Translations under genes and position numbers: made by a program | The notes under the pieces: generated by a model | Database searches by the model: none | Seen by the model: only the letters and a program-made list of their open reading frames with translations | What the model was told of the DNA's origin: nothing | Shown: in pieces, positions 26,351-38,789 of the stretch | Layout of the letters: each line of letters opens with the position of its first letter | Numbering within the stretch: the stretch's first letter is position 1 | Source of the DNA: Manis javanica | Taxonomy: Eukaryota > Chordata > Mammalia > Pholidota > Manidae | NCBI RefSeq assembly: GCF_040802235.1 | Contig: NC_133156.1 | Coordinates: 183,904,351-183,968,350 of the forward strand | Direction of reading: 5' to 3' | DNA: 64,000 nt

Positions 26351-29165
26351 CCCGGGACGGGGACGGTAGAGGGATTTGAGTAAGTCTCCAGAAGGGAGAG
26401 CGGCACCAAAAGCCCGGTGGGTGGCCGGCCTGGTGAACCTTGAAGGGAAAAGCTTGGTCTCAGCGTTCTCTCTGGGAAAGCGCTGGAGTCTGGTAGCTGT
26501 AAGCGGCACTGAGCGCCTCCTTCAAGGCACTCCCCACGCCCAGGAGCTGGCGTTACTCCCTCACGCGAGTGGGTTTTAAAGCTCAGAAACTTCCCGTGCC
26601 TACAGAATGACGCTCAGTCTCCCAGTTTCTCTGACCTAAATCTCTTCCAGGGTCTTTCCTTCCCTTTTAATTCTAGATGAAAACATTCAAGGATACTTCA
26701 AGATAGCTAAAAATGGTGTTTGTATCAATATAAATGTTTAAAGAACGAAACGTTTAAGGATTGTTCCTTAAGCCTATCAAGATTTCTGAGATGAGAGCTA
26801 TCTTGAGACCCAAGTTACATTAACATACTGACACGTCCACTTTAAAAAGTTGGAATAAAATTCTCTGTAAATTGAGAACCTGAATATAGAAATGAATAAA
26901 ACGTGAACATATTTCACAAACCTTTAAAAAAAAGTTTGCTGTTGCCAATATATGAAAACAATACCTTACTATGTGTTAGGTAATTTGCCTACGTTATCTC
27001 TAATCTGTAACAAAACCGCATTAGGTGTGTTAATTATCTTTATTTTACACGTGAGGAAACTGAGGCCCAGGGTAGCTGAATGACTTACCTCATCTTCCAT
27101 TTGTCTGGAGATGGAAGCTGAACCTAAATCTCTTCCACCCAGAGCCCACGCAACTAAGGCTCCCTGACAGTTGTTCTAAAAACAACAGTTAAGAAACATT
27201 TCCAGACTGAGTCACAAAACACCGATACTCAAACACTGGGGAAAAAGGAGAAACTTGTATGTACAATTATGATGGGAAATTTTTAAATGTGTCCTTTTTA
27301 ATGGTTGACAAATCCATTAAAATTAAATGAACTCAACAGAATTAGAATAAGTAAATATAGTAACCCATGCTTTACATACAGGAAACTATTTTCTGATTTT
27401 ATGGGTTAACTGAATCTAAAAGTTGATTTTTTATGAAAACTAATAAATACATATACTGAAGATAAAAGTTGTCAACACAGAGAGAAATGAAAATGGGGAT
27501 ATAAAAATTTTAAAGAGTATTTTTAAATTGTAAGTTATTTGTACAACAAATTTGAAAATTGTAATGAAATGAATTATGTACCAAAACATAATAGATCCTT
27601 CACTTAAAACCATCCTGGCTGAAAATCACACATATAAAAAATAAAAAAAGGAAAAAAAGTTGTATTTGAGTCAGAAATAGCAAATTAGTAATTTAAACAC
27701 CAACAGGTTTATCTTAAACTCCAAATAAAAATGCTAAATTATATAACAATCTGAAAATTAGATGAAAGAACGGACCCTTCCTGTTCCCTGGTGGTAGTGG
27801 GGAGAAGTGATCCATTATCCAGCAACACCAAGAGGAATTAGTATCATGAACAACCTCAAAGGGCTTTTGGTGCCATCTACTGGAAATCAAGCAGTGAGTA
27901 TAAAACATTTGGTTTTGTTTTTCTAGAAATCATTTTACACCAATGTATACAATGACTAGTTAAAAAATCTGAAAGCACAGGTTTTGAAGAAAGAACTGAA
28001 AATCCTAAAACAAAGTACAAATGGTGTCCCCCAGTACCTGGTGCCTCAAAGGCATATTACATAAGCACTGTCTGATAAACACAGCAGCAAAAATAAAAAC
28101 TGGGAATTCCAGATTATCAGAATTTTAATTAAAAACTATGGGTAATAGCATGAACATGGGCTGACAGTAGTTTATATCTTTGAGCAGGTATCAAAATAAA
28201 CTAATGGAAGTAAAAGAGAATGTTGAAAATGGGGAAGCACAAAGATATAAGATATTTGTTAGATAATCTTCACTGCCATCTTTTAGAAGCTAAGATACAG
28301 TCTCCTTCTTTTGAGGGGCTTATACTGTGGATGGGCAGAGGATAGTATGAAAATGCCAGTGCTAAGCAGCATGCTCCTTAAATGCTATGGGAATTCTGAC
28401 AGATACGCCTCTTCAGAGGGTACCTCAGGGTGGCAAGGAAGACAACTTTGTAATATCATCCTTAAATGTCTAACAAGTTCCAAAATCATGGGAATTAAAA
28501 CACCCTATTTATAACTGAGTTTAATACCTCCTAACCACTATTTTCATTTTAATGAAATTTTTATTAGTTTTTGAGGAATTGATTTTGTTCTTTGAAATAG
28601 AATAATCAGAACTGGAATTTTCTGCTTCAGTAATATCAATCCCCTTCTTTGGGCTATTTTGGACACTCCAATATCATGATTCATTAAGACATTAAGTTTT
28701 AAAAATGCTGCCTTACAAAAAATTAGTCACTCCACAAAGATTTGATTTTAAAAATGGCTAAACCAACAGTGGTATACACATTACACAAAATACTATACTG
28801 CAGTTTGAAAAAAAGGTAGCAGTACATTTTCTATCATGGAAACCTCTAAGGCAGCACTGCATAAATAATTAAGTTATAATTATTTACATATGAACTTATT
28901 TGTGTAAAAAAAAACTATTTCTTCCTTTCTCACCTTAATGTTACATATATACATGCATTGACAAAGGTCTAGAAGGGTACACCGCAAAGGATTCACAGTG
29001 AAGGGGCAACAGGACTAGGCCTGTAGGTACTGTTCAAAGGGATTTAGCTTTGTTATAATGTCTTAAAATTTTTACAGGAAAAATGTGTTCATTTATTACT
29101 TAGGTAGCTAAAGGTTAACATCCGAATCAAGGGAATCAAGTGAAAAAAGTTCAGAGAACTATATT
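26351..29165. other. Intergenic sequence upstream of MXD1
   Basis: Mostly AT-rich unique-looking DNA. A MIR lies at about 26965-27180 ('gtgaggaaactgaggcccag'). No exon, RNA gene or young repeat was recognised. Confidence 0.6.
26965..27180 (+). repeat. MIR element
   Basis: It contains the diagnostic MIR core 'gaggaaactgaggcccaggg' with 'tgaatgacttacc' after it. It is moderately diverged. Confidence 0.75.
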
Positions 29166-29169
29166 CACG

Positions 29170-30040
29170 AATTCAACAAATATTTATTGATAGTGCTGCA
29201 CTCTGTGCCAGGCACTGTGTGTGGTGCTGGGGATACAATGGAAAACAAGACAAGAAAGCACCATTCCTCAGAGCTTGACGTCTAATGGAAGAACCAGACA
29301 GTAATAGATGAATAGGGTGTCAGGCGGTGGTAAGTGCTATATGGAAAAGGAAACTTTTACAGAGCATGTGAAGAAGCTGGACCCCTCACACATCACTGGT
29401 GGAATGTAAAATAGTGCAGTTGCTTTGGAAAACCATTTGACAGTGCCTCAAAAAGTTAAACAGAGTTACTATATGACCCAGTAATTCCACTCTTTTATAT
29501 ATCCAAGAAAACACATGCTCATACAAAAACCTGTGTACTAATGTTCACAGAACCACTACTCATAATAGGCAAAAAGTGGAATCTCAATGTCCATCAACTG
29601 ATGAATTATAAATAGAAATGTGGAATACCCATAGAAAAGAATGTTATTTGGCCATGAAAAGGAATGAAGTGCTGATACATGCTCCAATATGGATAAACCT
29701 TGAAAATATGCCAAGTGAGAAAAGCCAGACACAAAAGGCCACATACTGTATGATTCCATTTATATGAAATATCCATTTTATATGACAATGTGCACAGTAC
29801 GCACGTCTTTAGAGACAGAAAATACATTAGTGGTTTCTGGGGTGGTGGGGTGGAGGTGGGCAGGGAGGGAGGAGGAGTGATTTGTTAATGGGTATGAGTT
29901 TTTTTGGGGGTGATGAAAATATTTTGGAGTTAGTGATAGATACATAATTCTGCAAATATATACTAAAAACCACTGAAATGGTGTACTTTAAAAGGGTGAA
30001 TTTTATCTCCACTTTTTTAATGTTAAAAAAAGTAAAACAA
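29170..30040 (+). mobile_element. Ancient repeat followed by an L1 3' end
   Basis: At 29170-29350 there is L2-like text ('ctctgtgccaggcactgtgt'). From about 29370 an L1M 3' segment follows (the ORF2 end 'actatatgacccagtaattc', then the 3' UTR 'atggtgtactttaaaagggt'). All is decayed. Confidence 0.65.
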
Positions 30041-30517
30041 GATAAAGGGGCTAGAGAAGGAGGGAGGTCCCTATTTTGGATAGGGTGGTCAGTAACGTAA
30101 AGAAGCTACTCATGCAAATCTGGGAAGTGTTTGTGGGGAGGATTATCCAGGATGAAGAGCAAGTGGGAAGACTCTTGAGGTAGACTCATACCTGTTTTCG
30201 AGGAACAGCAAGGAGGCCAGCAGCATGGCTGAGCACAGTAGCAAGGGGGGTGAGGTTGCAGCAAGCCAGGGTCCAGACTGTCCAGGGTCCAGCCTTGCAG
30301 ATCACAGTAAGAACTGGACCTTCTGTAAGTGACAGAAAACCACCACCAGAGCCAGAAGCAATGTAACCTGATGCACATTTTAAAAGGATCACTCTGCTGC
30401 CAGGTGGAGAATAAACCGAAGCAGCAAGAGAAGGAAGGAGACCTATTAGAAGCTATTGCAGACCAGGCGAGAGATGGCTTACATATAGGTAGTAAAAGAT
30501 GGTTGGATTCAAACATA

Positions 30518-30839
30518 TAGTTGACAATTGAACAATGCAGGGGTTAGGGCACCAACCTCCCACAGAGTAGAAAATCTGCATGTAACTTTTGATTCCCTAA
30601 AAGTTAACTAACAACTTACTGTTGACCAGAAGCTTCACTGGTAACTAAAGTCAATTAACACATATTTTGTATGTTATATGTATTCTATACCATATGTGCA
30701 TTCTTACAATACTGTTAGCTAGAGAAAACGTTTTTTCAAATTGTTGCAAATCTCCCCCAAATTTTTCAATATATTTACTGAAAAAAATCTGCATGAGTGG
30801 ACCCACCAGTTACAACCTGTGTTGTTCAAGGATCAACTG
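30518..30839. mobile_element. MER2-type DNA transposon (TcMar-Tigger)
   Basis: Terminal inverted repeats are 'agttgacaattgaacaatg' on the left and 'gttgttcaaggatcaactg' on the right. The interior ('tgcaaatctcccccaaattt', 'attttgtatgttatatgta') fits non-autonomous MER2, about 320 bp. It has no coding capacity. Confidence 0.7.
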
Positions 30840-31075
30840 GAGTTCAAAAACCATAATATATATATTACATATCTTACAATTTTATGTCAATTATATACCA
30901 ATAAATCTGAAAAAAAAACCCAAAAAAAACAATGTGGTTGGAGTAAAAATATACTGAGATTAGAGTCAAAAGGATTTGCTAATGGATTGGATGTGGGGCA
31001 TGAAATAAAGAGAGGAGTCAAGGATTTTGGTCTAAGCAAAGGATTGAATTTAAGGTTCATTTCCTGAGATGGTAA

Positions 31076-32194
31076 GGAACAGAGAGCGCGCGCGGCCGAA
31101 AAAAGGCCACAAAAACGAAGGTAAAGAAACCTCAGAGTGAGGGAGAAAGCCCGCCTAGGGAAAAAGCAAAAGAGCCCCGAGAAGCGAGTGACGATCGCCT
31201 CGGAGAAAATAGTAAATACCCCTGGAAAGAGTTGAGGGACCTCCAACTCTCCAATAGGGAATCTGAGGAGGAATTAATGTCCGCAGAAGAAGGGGAAGAA
31301 AATAAAACCGCAGAGTGTAGAAGTAAGGGAACCAGCAAAGTTGAAAAGCGGACCAAGGAAAAAATGAAAGCAGGGTGTCCCCCGACGCCCGTTGCCCCGC
31401 CACCTTACGTGAGTGGCGCACTCTCCTTTTGCCACCCAGATACTCTTCAGGCAATTAGACAAATGTTTCCTGTATTTGAGGATAATGGCGTACGCTCTCA
31501 CCAGCCCCTGAGCCATAAACAAGTTAAGGAGTTAGCAGAATCCGTTCGGGCTTATGAAGTCAGTGCCAACTACACCATAGCACAAGTTGAGAGATTAACA
31601 GAGACAGCCATGACACCCGCAGACTGGCAATATGTAACTAAGGCATGCCTTTCTAGTATGGGGCAATACATAGAATGGAAGGCATTGTGGCATGATATCA
31701 GTATGACCCAGGCACGCGCAAACGCGGCCGAAGGACAGCCTGCGTGGTCATATGATACGCTGACGGGCCAAGGACAGTGGGTAGCCAACCAGACCGCCTT
31801 CCCCTTACAGGTATACGCACAAATAAACACGTGCGCTGCCAAGGCATGGAAAGCCCTCACCAACAAAGGAGAAGTATCAGGCAATTTGACAAAAATTATT
31901 CAGGGGCCGAGCGAGCCATTTTCTGACTTTGTCGCTCGTATGATGGAGGCCACAGGCAGAATATTTGGAGATCAGGAACAAGCGATGCCCCTGGTAGAGC
32001 AATTAGTATTTGAACAATGTACCAAGGAATGCAGACAGGCGATAACACCCTGGAAACAGAAAGGGATACACGCTTGGTTGAAAGCCTGTAGAGAAATAGG
32101 AGGGCCACTCACCAACGCGGGCCTAGCCGCAGCCATATTACAGAGCCACAAACAAGCCAGGATCACTAACAGAAGTATTAAATGCTTTCACTAA
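31076..32194 (+). pseudogene. Class II (beta-type) endogenous retrovirus gag fragment, frame still open
   Basis: A single frame is open from 31076 to a stop at 32192-32194 (372 codons). The leading residues come from basic, acidic matrix/linker-like sequence, then a proline-rich PPTPVAPPPY segment, then capsid-like sequence. The capsid part has a PVFEDNGVRSHQPL start and a region QGPSEPFSDFVARM resembling the major homology region (about 31903-31944). The true gag start is missing; the first ATG in frame is at 31276. Zinc fingers, protease and polymerase are absent. Whether it is expressed is unknown, and an open frame of this length may simply reflect youth. Confidence 0.8.
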
Positions 32195-32555
32195 TCTGTC
32201 ACGAGGCCTGTCCCAGTATCTTTCAGGAAACTGGTCCCAGGACTTCGATGGGACACTAGAAGAGCTGCGGCGAGAAATTATCCACATCAACTCCACCCGT
32301 CTAGATATCTCCGTAGCGGAAGGACTCTCTTCCTGGTTCCTCAGAGCTCTCTCCCACGTCAAGGAGTGGGCGGGCATGGCTGGGATGGGCGTGTTCCTGC
32401 TTAGAGGTCTCATGCTCTTACTCTAGTTGTTATGCAGACTCCGCAACCAACATAAGCAGGACAAGGTGATCCTTGCTCAAGCCCTAATGGCGATAGACGT
32501 TGGCGCCTCTCCCCAAGTGTGGCTCAACATGCTTAAGAAGGAAGCTCAGCTTTAG
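32166..32555 (+). pseudogene. Class II retroviral env TM tail fragment joined to gag
   Basis: Overlapping the end of the gag frame in another phase, codons 32166-32555 give a membrane-proximal ectodomain (NAFTNLSRGLSQYLSG), a hydrophobic GMAGMGVFLLRGLMLLL segment and a polar tail. One in-frame TAG at 32424 breaks the membrane segment. This is the extreme 3' part of env, so all of pro, pol and most of env has been deleted. No LTR is visible on either side. Confidence 0.7.
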
Positions 32556-32806
32556 CTTGAGGTAGCTCTTGCACCCTCCTCAGAGAAGAATGCACAGGGA
32601 AATGAGAGTTCTGTTAATCTTAAATTTGAGGTGCCTTCTAATCTAGGTGCATATATATTAAGCCTGGAATTCAGTAAGATGGCCAGGCTGCAAGTATAAC
32701 TTTGAGAACCAGGGCAGAAGACATGTGAAGCTACATGAATGGATATCTCACCAGGAAGAGATTGGAGTCCAGGGATTGAGCCCCACAGCACACTAACATT
32801 TAGATA

Positions 32807-35047
32807 CAGGCATACCTTGTTTTACTGTGCTTCGCAGATACTATGCTGTTCACAAATTGAAGGATTATGGAACCCTGCGTTGAGCAAGTCTATTGGTGCC
32901 ATTTTCCCAACATTTGCTCACTTTCATGTGTCTGTATCAAGAGTTTGGTAATTCTTGCAATACTTCAGACTTTATTATTTAATTATTATATTTGTTATGG
33001 TGATCAGTGATCTTTGATATTATTATAATTGTTTTGTGCGCCACCAACTGGGCTCAGATAAGATTGGCAAATAAATGTGTGTGTTCTGACTGCTCCACTG
33101 AATGGCCAGGCCCCAGTCTCCCTCTCCTCATGCCTCCCTACTCTGAGACACCTCAATATTGAATTCAGGTTAATAACCCTATAATGCGTTCTAAGGGTTC
33201 AGGGTAAAGTAAAAGTCCCACATCTCTCCAAATCAAAAGCTATAAATGATTAGGTGTTGTGAGGAAGGCATGTCAAAAGCCGAGATAGGTCAAAAGAAGC
33301 CCTCTTTTGCCAAACAGCCAAGTTGTGAATGCAAAGGAAAAGTTCTTGAAAGAAATTACAAGTGCTCTTCCATTGAACACATGAATGATAAGAAAGGGAA
33401 ACAGTCTTACTGCTTTTAGTGGTCTGGATAGCATATCAGACCAGCCACAACATTCCCTTCCACTAAAGCCTAATCTGGAGCTGAAAGAGGCGAGGAAGCT
33501 ACAGGAGAAAAGTCTGAAGCTAGCAGAGGTTGGTTCATGAGTTTTAAGGAAAGATGCCGTCCGCATAATATGAAAGTGTAAAGTGAAGCAGTAAGTGCTG
33601 AGGGAGAAGCTGCAAGTTATCTAGATCAAGAGGAGATAATTCATGAAGGTGGTTACACTAAACAAAAGATTTTCAGTGTAAATGAAATAGCCTTTTATTG
33701 GAAGAAGATGCCATCTAGGCTGGAGAGAAGTCAATGTTCGGCTTCAAAGGACAAGTACTTTCTCTTTAGGGGGTTAATGCAGCTGATGACTTTAAGTTGA
33801 AGCCAATGCTCATTTACCATTCTGAAAATCCTTTGGCCCCTAAGAATTATACTAAACTAGTCCACCTGTGCTCTGTAAGTGGCACAACAAAGCCTGGATG
33901 ACAGTACACCAGTTTACAACATGGCTTACTGAATATTTTAAGCCCACTGTTGAGAACTACTGTTTAGAAAAAAATATTCCTTTCAAAATATAACTGCTCA
34001 TTGCCAATGCACCTGGTCCCCCAAGAGCTCTAATGGAGATGGACAATGAGACAAATGCTCTTTTCACGCCTGCTAACACAACATCCATTCTGCAGACATG
34101 GATCTAGGAGTAATTTTTACTTCCAACTCTTATTATTTACGAAATACATTCCATAAGGGTATAGCTGCCATAAATGATTCTTCTCATATATCTGGGCAAA
34201 GTAAACTGAAAACTTTTTGGAAAGGATTTACCACTCTAGATGACATTAAGAACATTCATGATTCACCAGAAAAGGTCAAAACATCAACATTAACAGGAAT
34301 TTAGAAGTTGATTTCAACCCTCATGGATGACTTCTCTGGGTTCAAGACTTCAGTGGAGGAAGTTAACTGCAGATGTGGTGGAAATAGCAAAAGAACTAGA
34401 GGTAGAGCCTGAAGATGTGACCGAACTGCTGCAATCTTATGATAAAATTTTAACAGATGGGTTGTTGCTTCTTATGGTTGAGCAAAGAAAGTAGAATCTA
34501 CTCCTGGTGAAGATACTGTGAAGATTGGTGAAATGGTAACAAAGGATTTAGACTACTACATAAACTTAGTTGATAAAGCAGCAGCAGAGTTTGAGAGGAG
34601 GATTGACTCCAATTTTTAAAGAAGTTCTGCTGTGGGTAGAAGGTTATCAAATTGCATTTCATGTTATAGAGACATTCTTCATGAAAAGTTGAGTCAATTA
34701 ATGAGGTGAACTTCACTACTGGCAATTTTAAGAAATTGCCACAGCCACCCCAACCCTTAGCAACCACTACCCTGATCAGTCAGCAGCCGTCACAGTGAGG
34801 CAAGACCCTCCACCAGGAAGATTACGACCCGCTGGAAGTTCAGATGGTTGTTAGTATTTTTAAGCAATAAAGTATTTTAAACTAAAGTTTGTACATTGTT
34901 TTTTAGACATTATGCTATTACACATTTAATAGACTACAAATGTACTGTTAACATCCTTTATATGCACTAGGAAACCAAAAAATTCACTTGCTTCACTTTA
35001 TTGTGGTGATCTGGAACTGAACCTAGAGTATGTCCAAGGTATGCTTG
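32807..35047 (+). mobile_element. Tigger1 DNA transposon, near full length, inactive
   Basis: The left inverted repeat 'caggcatacctt' starts at 32807, just after TA. The right copy 'aaggtatgcttg' ends at 35047. Between them lies a decayed pogo-like transposase with recognisable stretches such as EKLKLAEVGS-type helix-turn-helix text around 33.3-33.55 kb and the DDE region text 'aatgcacctggtcccccaag' near 34000. Many stops and frameshifts are present, so it cannot make a protein. Confidence 0.88.
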
Positions 35048-35902
35048 CACTTAGAAAGGTTTGGTACCATTTATGTCCTCTGAGAGGCAGCAGCCTATTA
35101 GAGGAAGACAAAGCTATTCCATAGTTGCTATGCTTACAGAGTCAGATGATTTGAGGGATAAAAGGTCCTTCAAACCAAGACTTTCCTAGAGGATCAGAGG
35201 TGTTTTATCTCTGGGTTTTCCAAGATTTCTTCCTATTCCCTTTCTCTGGTGTTAGCTTATGGAGAGCAAGCCTACAGACCCATCAGGTATTCTCAGATTA
35301 TTTCTTTTACAGAGTATGCTGACTTGAGGATCTCAAGTCAAATCTCTATTAATACCACACTAAGGTGACAATCCAAAAGTCTCTAATTTGGTTTTGAGTA
35401 AACTATTTTACCCCAGAAGTTTTAGATTCCTTATTAAAACAATAACAGTTTGGTCTCCTTTCCTTACACAAGTGTGTACACAAATGTGGTCAGAAACAGT
35501 CCTGGCTAAAGACAATTTACAAATACAGTTTTTTGGTGGGTGGCATGGGGTCTATTTAGCTCAGCTGGAAGGAAGTCCAAGCAAAATAATCCAACTGCCT
35601 AGGGCAGTGACACTCGTGCTATGGATGCACAAATTGTGCAACTAACATAGCACATTCACATATTTAGGTACTGAAGGCAGTAAGCATACAAATACCAATA
35701 ATTTCTGTCTTTATGGTCTGATTAACCTCAGCGTTCTCATCTGGGAAATGGAGATAATAGTATCTGTTCTACCTCACAGGGCTTAAATGAACCAAGGTGC
35801 TCTGTGCAGTTATGCAATGCAGTCCGATTATTGTTTTCTTTACAGGGAACTTTCCAGAAAGCTTTTACAATAGGTGGCCAAATTTCAGCTGCAGAAGGAT
35901 TT
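35048..35902. other. Spacer with MIR fragment
   Basis: A MIR-like block lies at about 35715-35800 ('gttctcatctgggaaatgga', 'ctacctcacagggcttaaat'). Otherwise no feature was recognised. Confidence 0.5.
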
Positions 35903-35916
35903 AAAAATTCAGCTAA

Positions 35917-38443
35917 AAATACTCAACAAAATATTAGCAAACCGAATTCAAAAATATATCAACAGGATTATACACCATGATCAAGTGAAATTCATCTCAG
36001 GGATACAAGGATGGTACAACATTTGAAAATCCATCATCATCATCCACCATATCAACAAAAAGAAGGACATGGTGTTCCACATGATCATCTCCATAGATGC
36101 TGAAAAAGCATTTGACAAATTCAACATGCATTCATGATAAAAACTCTCAACAAAATGGTATAGAGGGCAAGTACCTCAACATAATAAAGGCTATATATGA
36201 CAAACCCACAGCCAACATCATACTTAACAGCGAGAAGCTGAAAGCTTTTACCCTAAGATTGAGAACAAGACAAGGATGCCCACTTTCCTCTTTTTTATTC
36301 AACATAATACTGGAGGTCCTAGCCATGGCAATCAGACAACACAAAGAAATAAAGGGCATCTAGAGTGGTAAGGAAGAAGTCAAACTGTCCCTGTTTGCAG
36401 ATGACATGATATTGTACATAACAAGCCATAAAGAATCCACTCCAAAACTACTAGAATATCTGAATTCAGCAAAGTTGCAGGATACAAAATTAATAGGCAG
36501 AAATCTATTGCATTCCTATACACTAACGATGAACTACAGAAAGAGAAATCAGGAAAACAATTCCATTCACAATTGCATCATAAAGAATAAAATACCTAGG
36601 AATAAACCTAATGAAGAAAGTGAAAGACCTATACCCTGAAAACTACAAGACATTCTTAAGAGAAATTACAGAGGACACTAATAAATAAAAATTCATCCCA
36701 TGCTCTTGCATAGGAAAAATTAATATTGTCAAAATGGCCATCCTGCCTAAAGCAACCTACAGATTCAGTGCAATCCCTATCAAAATACCAACAGCATTCT
36801 TCAACAAACTGGAGGAAATAGTTCTAAAATTCATATGGAACCACAAAAGACCCCACACAGCCAAAGCAATCCTGAGAAGGAAGATAAAAGCAGGGGGATC
36901 TCGCTTCCCAACTTTAAGCTCTACTACAAAGCCACAGTAATTAAGACAATTTGGTACTGGCATAAGAACAGACCCATAGACCAGTGGAACAGAATAGAGA
37001 GTCCAGATATTAACCCAAGCATATATGGTCAATTAATATAGGATAAAGGAGCCATGGATATACAATGGGGAAATGACAGCCTCTTCAACATCTGGTGTTG
37101 GCAAAACTGGACAGCTACATGTAAGAGAATGAAACTGGATTATTGTCTAACCCCATACACAAAAGTAAACTCAAAATGGATTAAAGACCTGAATGTAAGT
37201 CATGAAACCACAAAACTCTTAGAAAAAAACATAGGCAAAAATCTCTTGGACATAAACATGAGCAATTTCTTCATGAACATATCTCCCCGGGCAAGGGAAA
37301 TAAAGGCAAAAATGAACAAGGAACTATATCAAACTAAAAAGCTTCTGTACAGCAAAGGACACCATCAGTAGAACAAAAAGGCATCCTACAGTATGGGAGA
37401 ATATATTCACAAATGACATATCCGATCAGGGGTGACATCCAAAATATATAAAGAGCTTATGCACCTCAACAAACAAAAAGCAAATAATCCAATTAAAAAA
37501 TGGGCAGAGGATCTGAACAGACACTTCTCTAAAGAAGAAATTCAGATGGCCAACAGGCACATGAAAAGATGCTCCACATCGCTAATCATCAGAGAAATGC
37601 AAATTAAAACCACAATGAGATTATCACCTCATACCAGTTAGGATGGCTGCCATCCAAAAGACAAACAACAACAAATGTTGCAGAGGATGTGGAGAAAGGG
37701 GAACCCTCCCTGGTGGGAATGTAAATTAGTTCAACCATTGTGGAAAGCAATATGGAGGTTCCTCAAAAAACTCAAAATAGAAATACCATTTGACCCAGGA
37801 ATTCCACTCCTAGGAATTTACCCTAAGAATGCAGCAGCCCAGTTTGAAAAAGATATATGCCCCCCTATGTTTATCGCAGCACTGTTTATAACAGCCAAGA
37901 AATGCAAGCAACCTAAGTGTCCATCAGTAGGTGAATGGATAAAGAAGATGTGGTACATATACACAATGGAATATTATTCAGCCGTAAGAAGAAAACAAGT
38001 CCTACCATTTGCAACAACATGGATGAAGCTAGAGGGTATTATGCTCAGTGAAATAAGCCAGGCAGAGAAAGACAAGTATTAAATGATTTCACTCATCTGT
38101 GGTGTATAAGAACAAAGCAAAAACAGAAGGAACAAAACAGCAGTAGACTCACAGAACCCAAGAATGAACTAACAGTTACCAAAGGGAAAGGGACTGGGGA
38201 GGATGGGTGGGAAGGGAGGGATGAGGGGGAATAAGGAGCATTATGATTAGCACACATAATGTAGGGGGGTGGCACAGGGAAGGCAGTATAACACAGAGAA
38301 GACAAGTAGTGATTGTATAGCATCTTACTATGCTGATGGACAGCGACTGTAACGGGGTATGTGATGGGGACTTGATAATGGGGGGAGTCTAATAACCATA
38401 ATGTTGCTCATGTAAATGTACATTAATACCAAAAAAAAAAAAA
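35917..38443 (+). mobile_element. 5'-truncated L1 with poly(A) tail
   Basis: It starts inside ORF2 (reverse transcriptase) and runs through the C-terminal half of ORF2 and a 3' UTR to an A-run at 38431-38443. Reverse-transcriptase text includes [19 protein letters not shown] and the FADDMI catalytic motif near 36397-36414. ORF2 is split by stops and frameshifts into pieces at about 36097-36363, 36406-36639, 36734-37041, 37054-37371 and 37675-38082. Flanking 'aaaaattcagctaa' (35903) and 'aaaaattcaggtaag' (about 38439) look like a 13-15 bp target-site repeat with one mismatch. Confidence 0.88.
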
Positions 38444-38479
38444 TTCAGGTAAGGACACTTGTAAAATCATGTACACAAA

Positions 38480-38747
38480 AGGATAGTAATTATGAATTTT
38501 TAAAAATAGTACATTAGAACAAACTGAATCTCCCATCAATGGAAGATCAATTAAAATAAATTATGGTCCATTCTACAATGGATATAATTACTGTCCTTAA
38601 TAAAAAAGAGGCAGCATTACACGTACTGGTAAGAAACAATCTTAAGATATACTAGCAAACAAATAAGAAAAAGACTAAATACAAAATACTGTGTAGAGTT
38701 CATTTATATTTCAGTAGTAAAATAAGATGTACATATATGTTTGTGTA

Positions 38748-38789
<42 letters not shown>

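Larger units (their letters stand above)
30041..32806 (+). repeat. Ancient interspersed repeat, interrupted three times
   Basis: Segments 30041-30517, about 30845-31078 and about 32590-32806 read as consecutive parts of one old repeat copy ('aaaggatcactctgctgcca', then 'ggattgaatttaaggttcat', then 'cttaaatttgaggtgccttc'). A similar copy is at 57.6-59 kb. The gaps are filled by a MER2-like transposon and a class II retroviral fragment; Tigger1 follows on the right. The family name was not determined. Confidence 0.55.

Noticed and set aside
24916-26509. Several 100-230 codon frames on both strands around the MXD1 promoter
   Set aside because: They overlap each other in all phases inside a CpG island and share no family motif. 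They are expected from GC-rich composition.
31232-32194. A gag protein starting at 31232
   Set aside because: That codon is TTG. The frame is open further upstream to 31076 and the first real ATG is at 31276, so the true gag start is missing.
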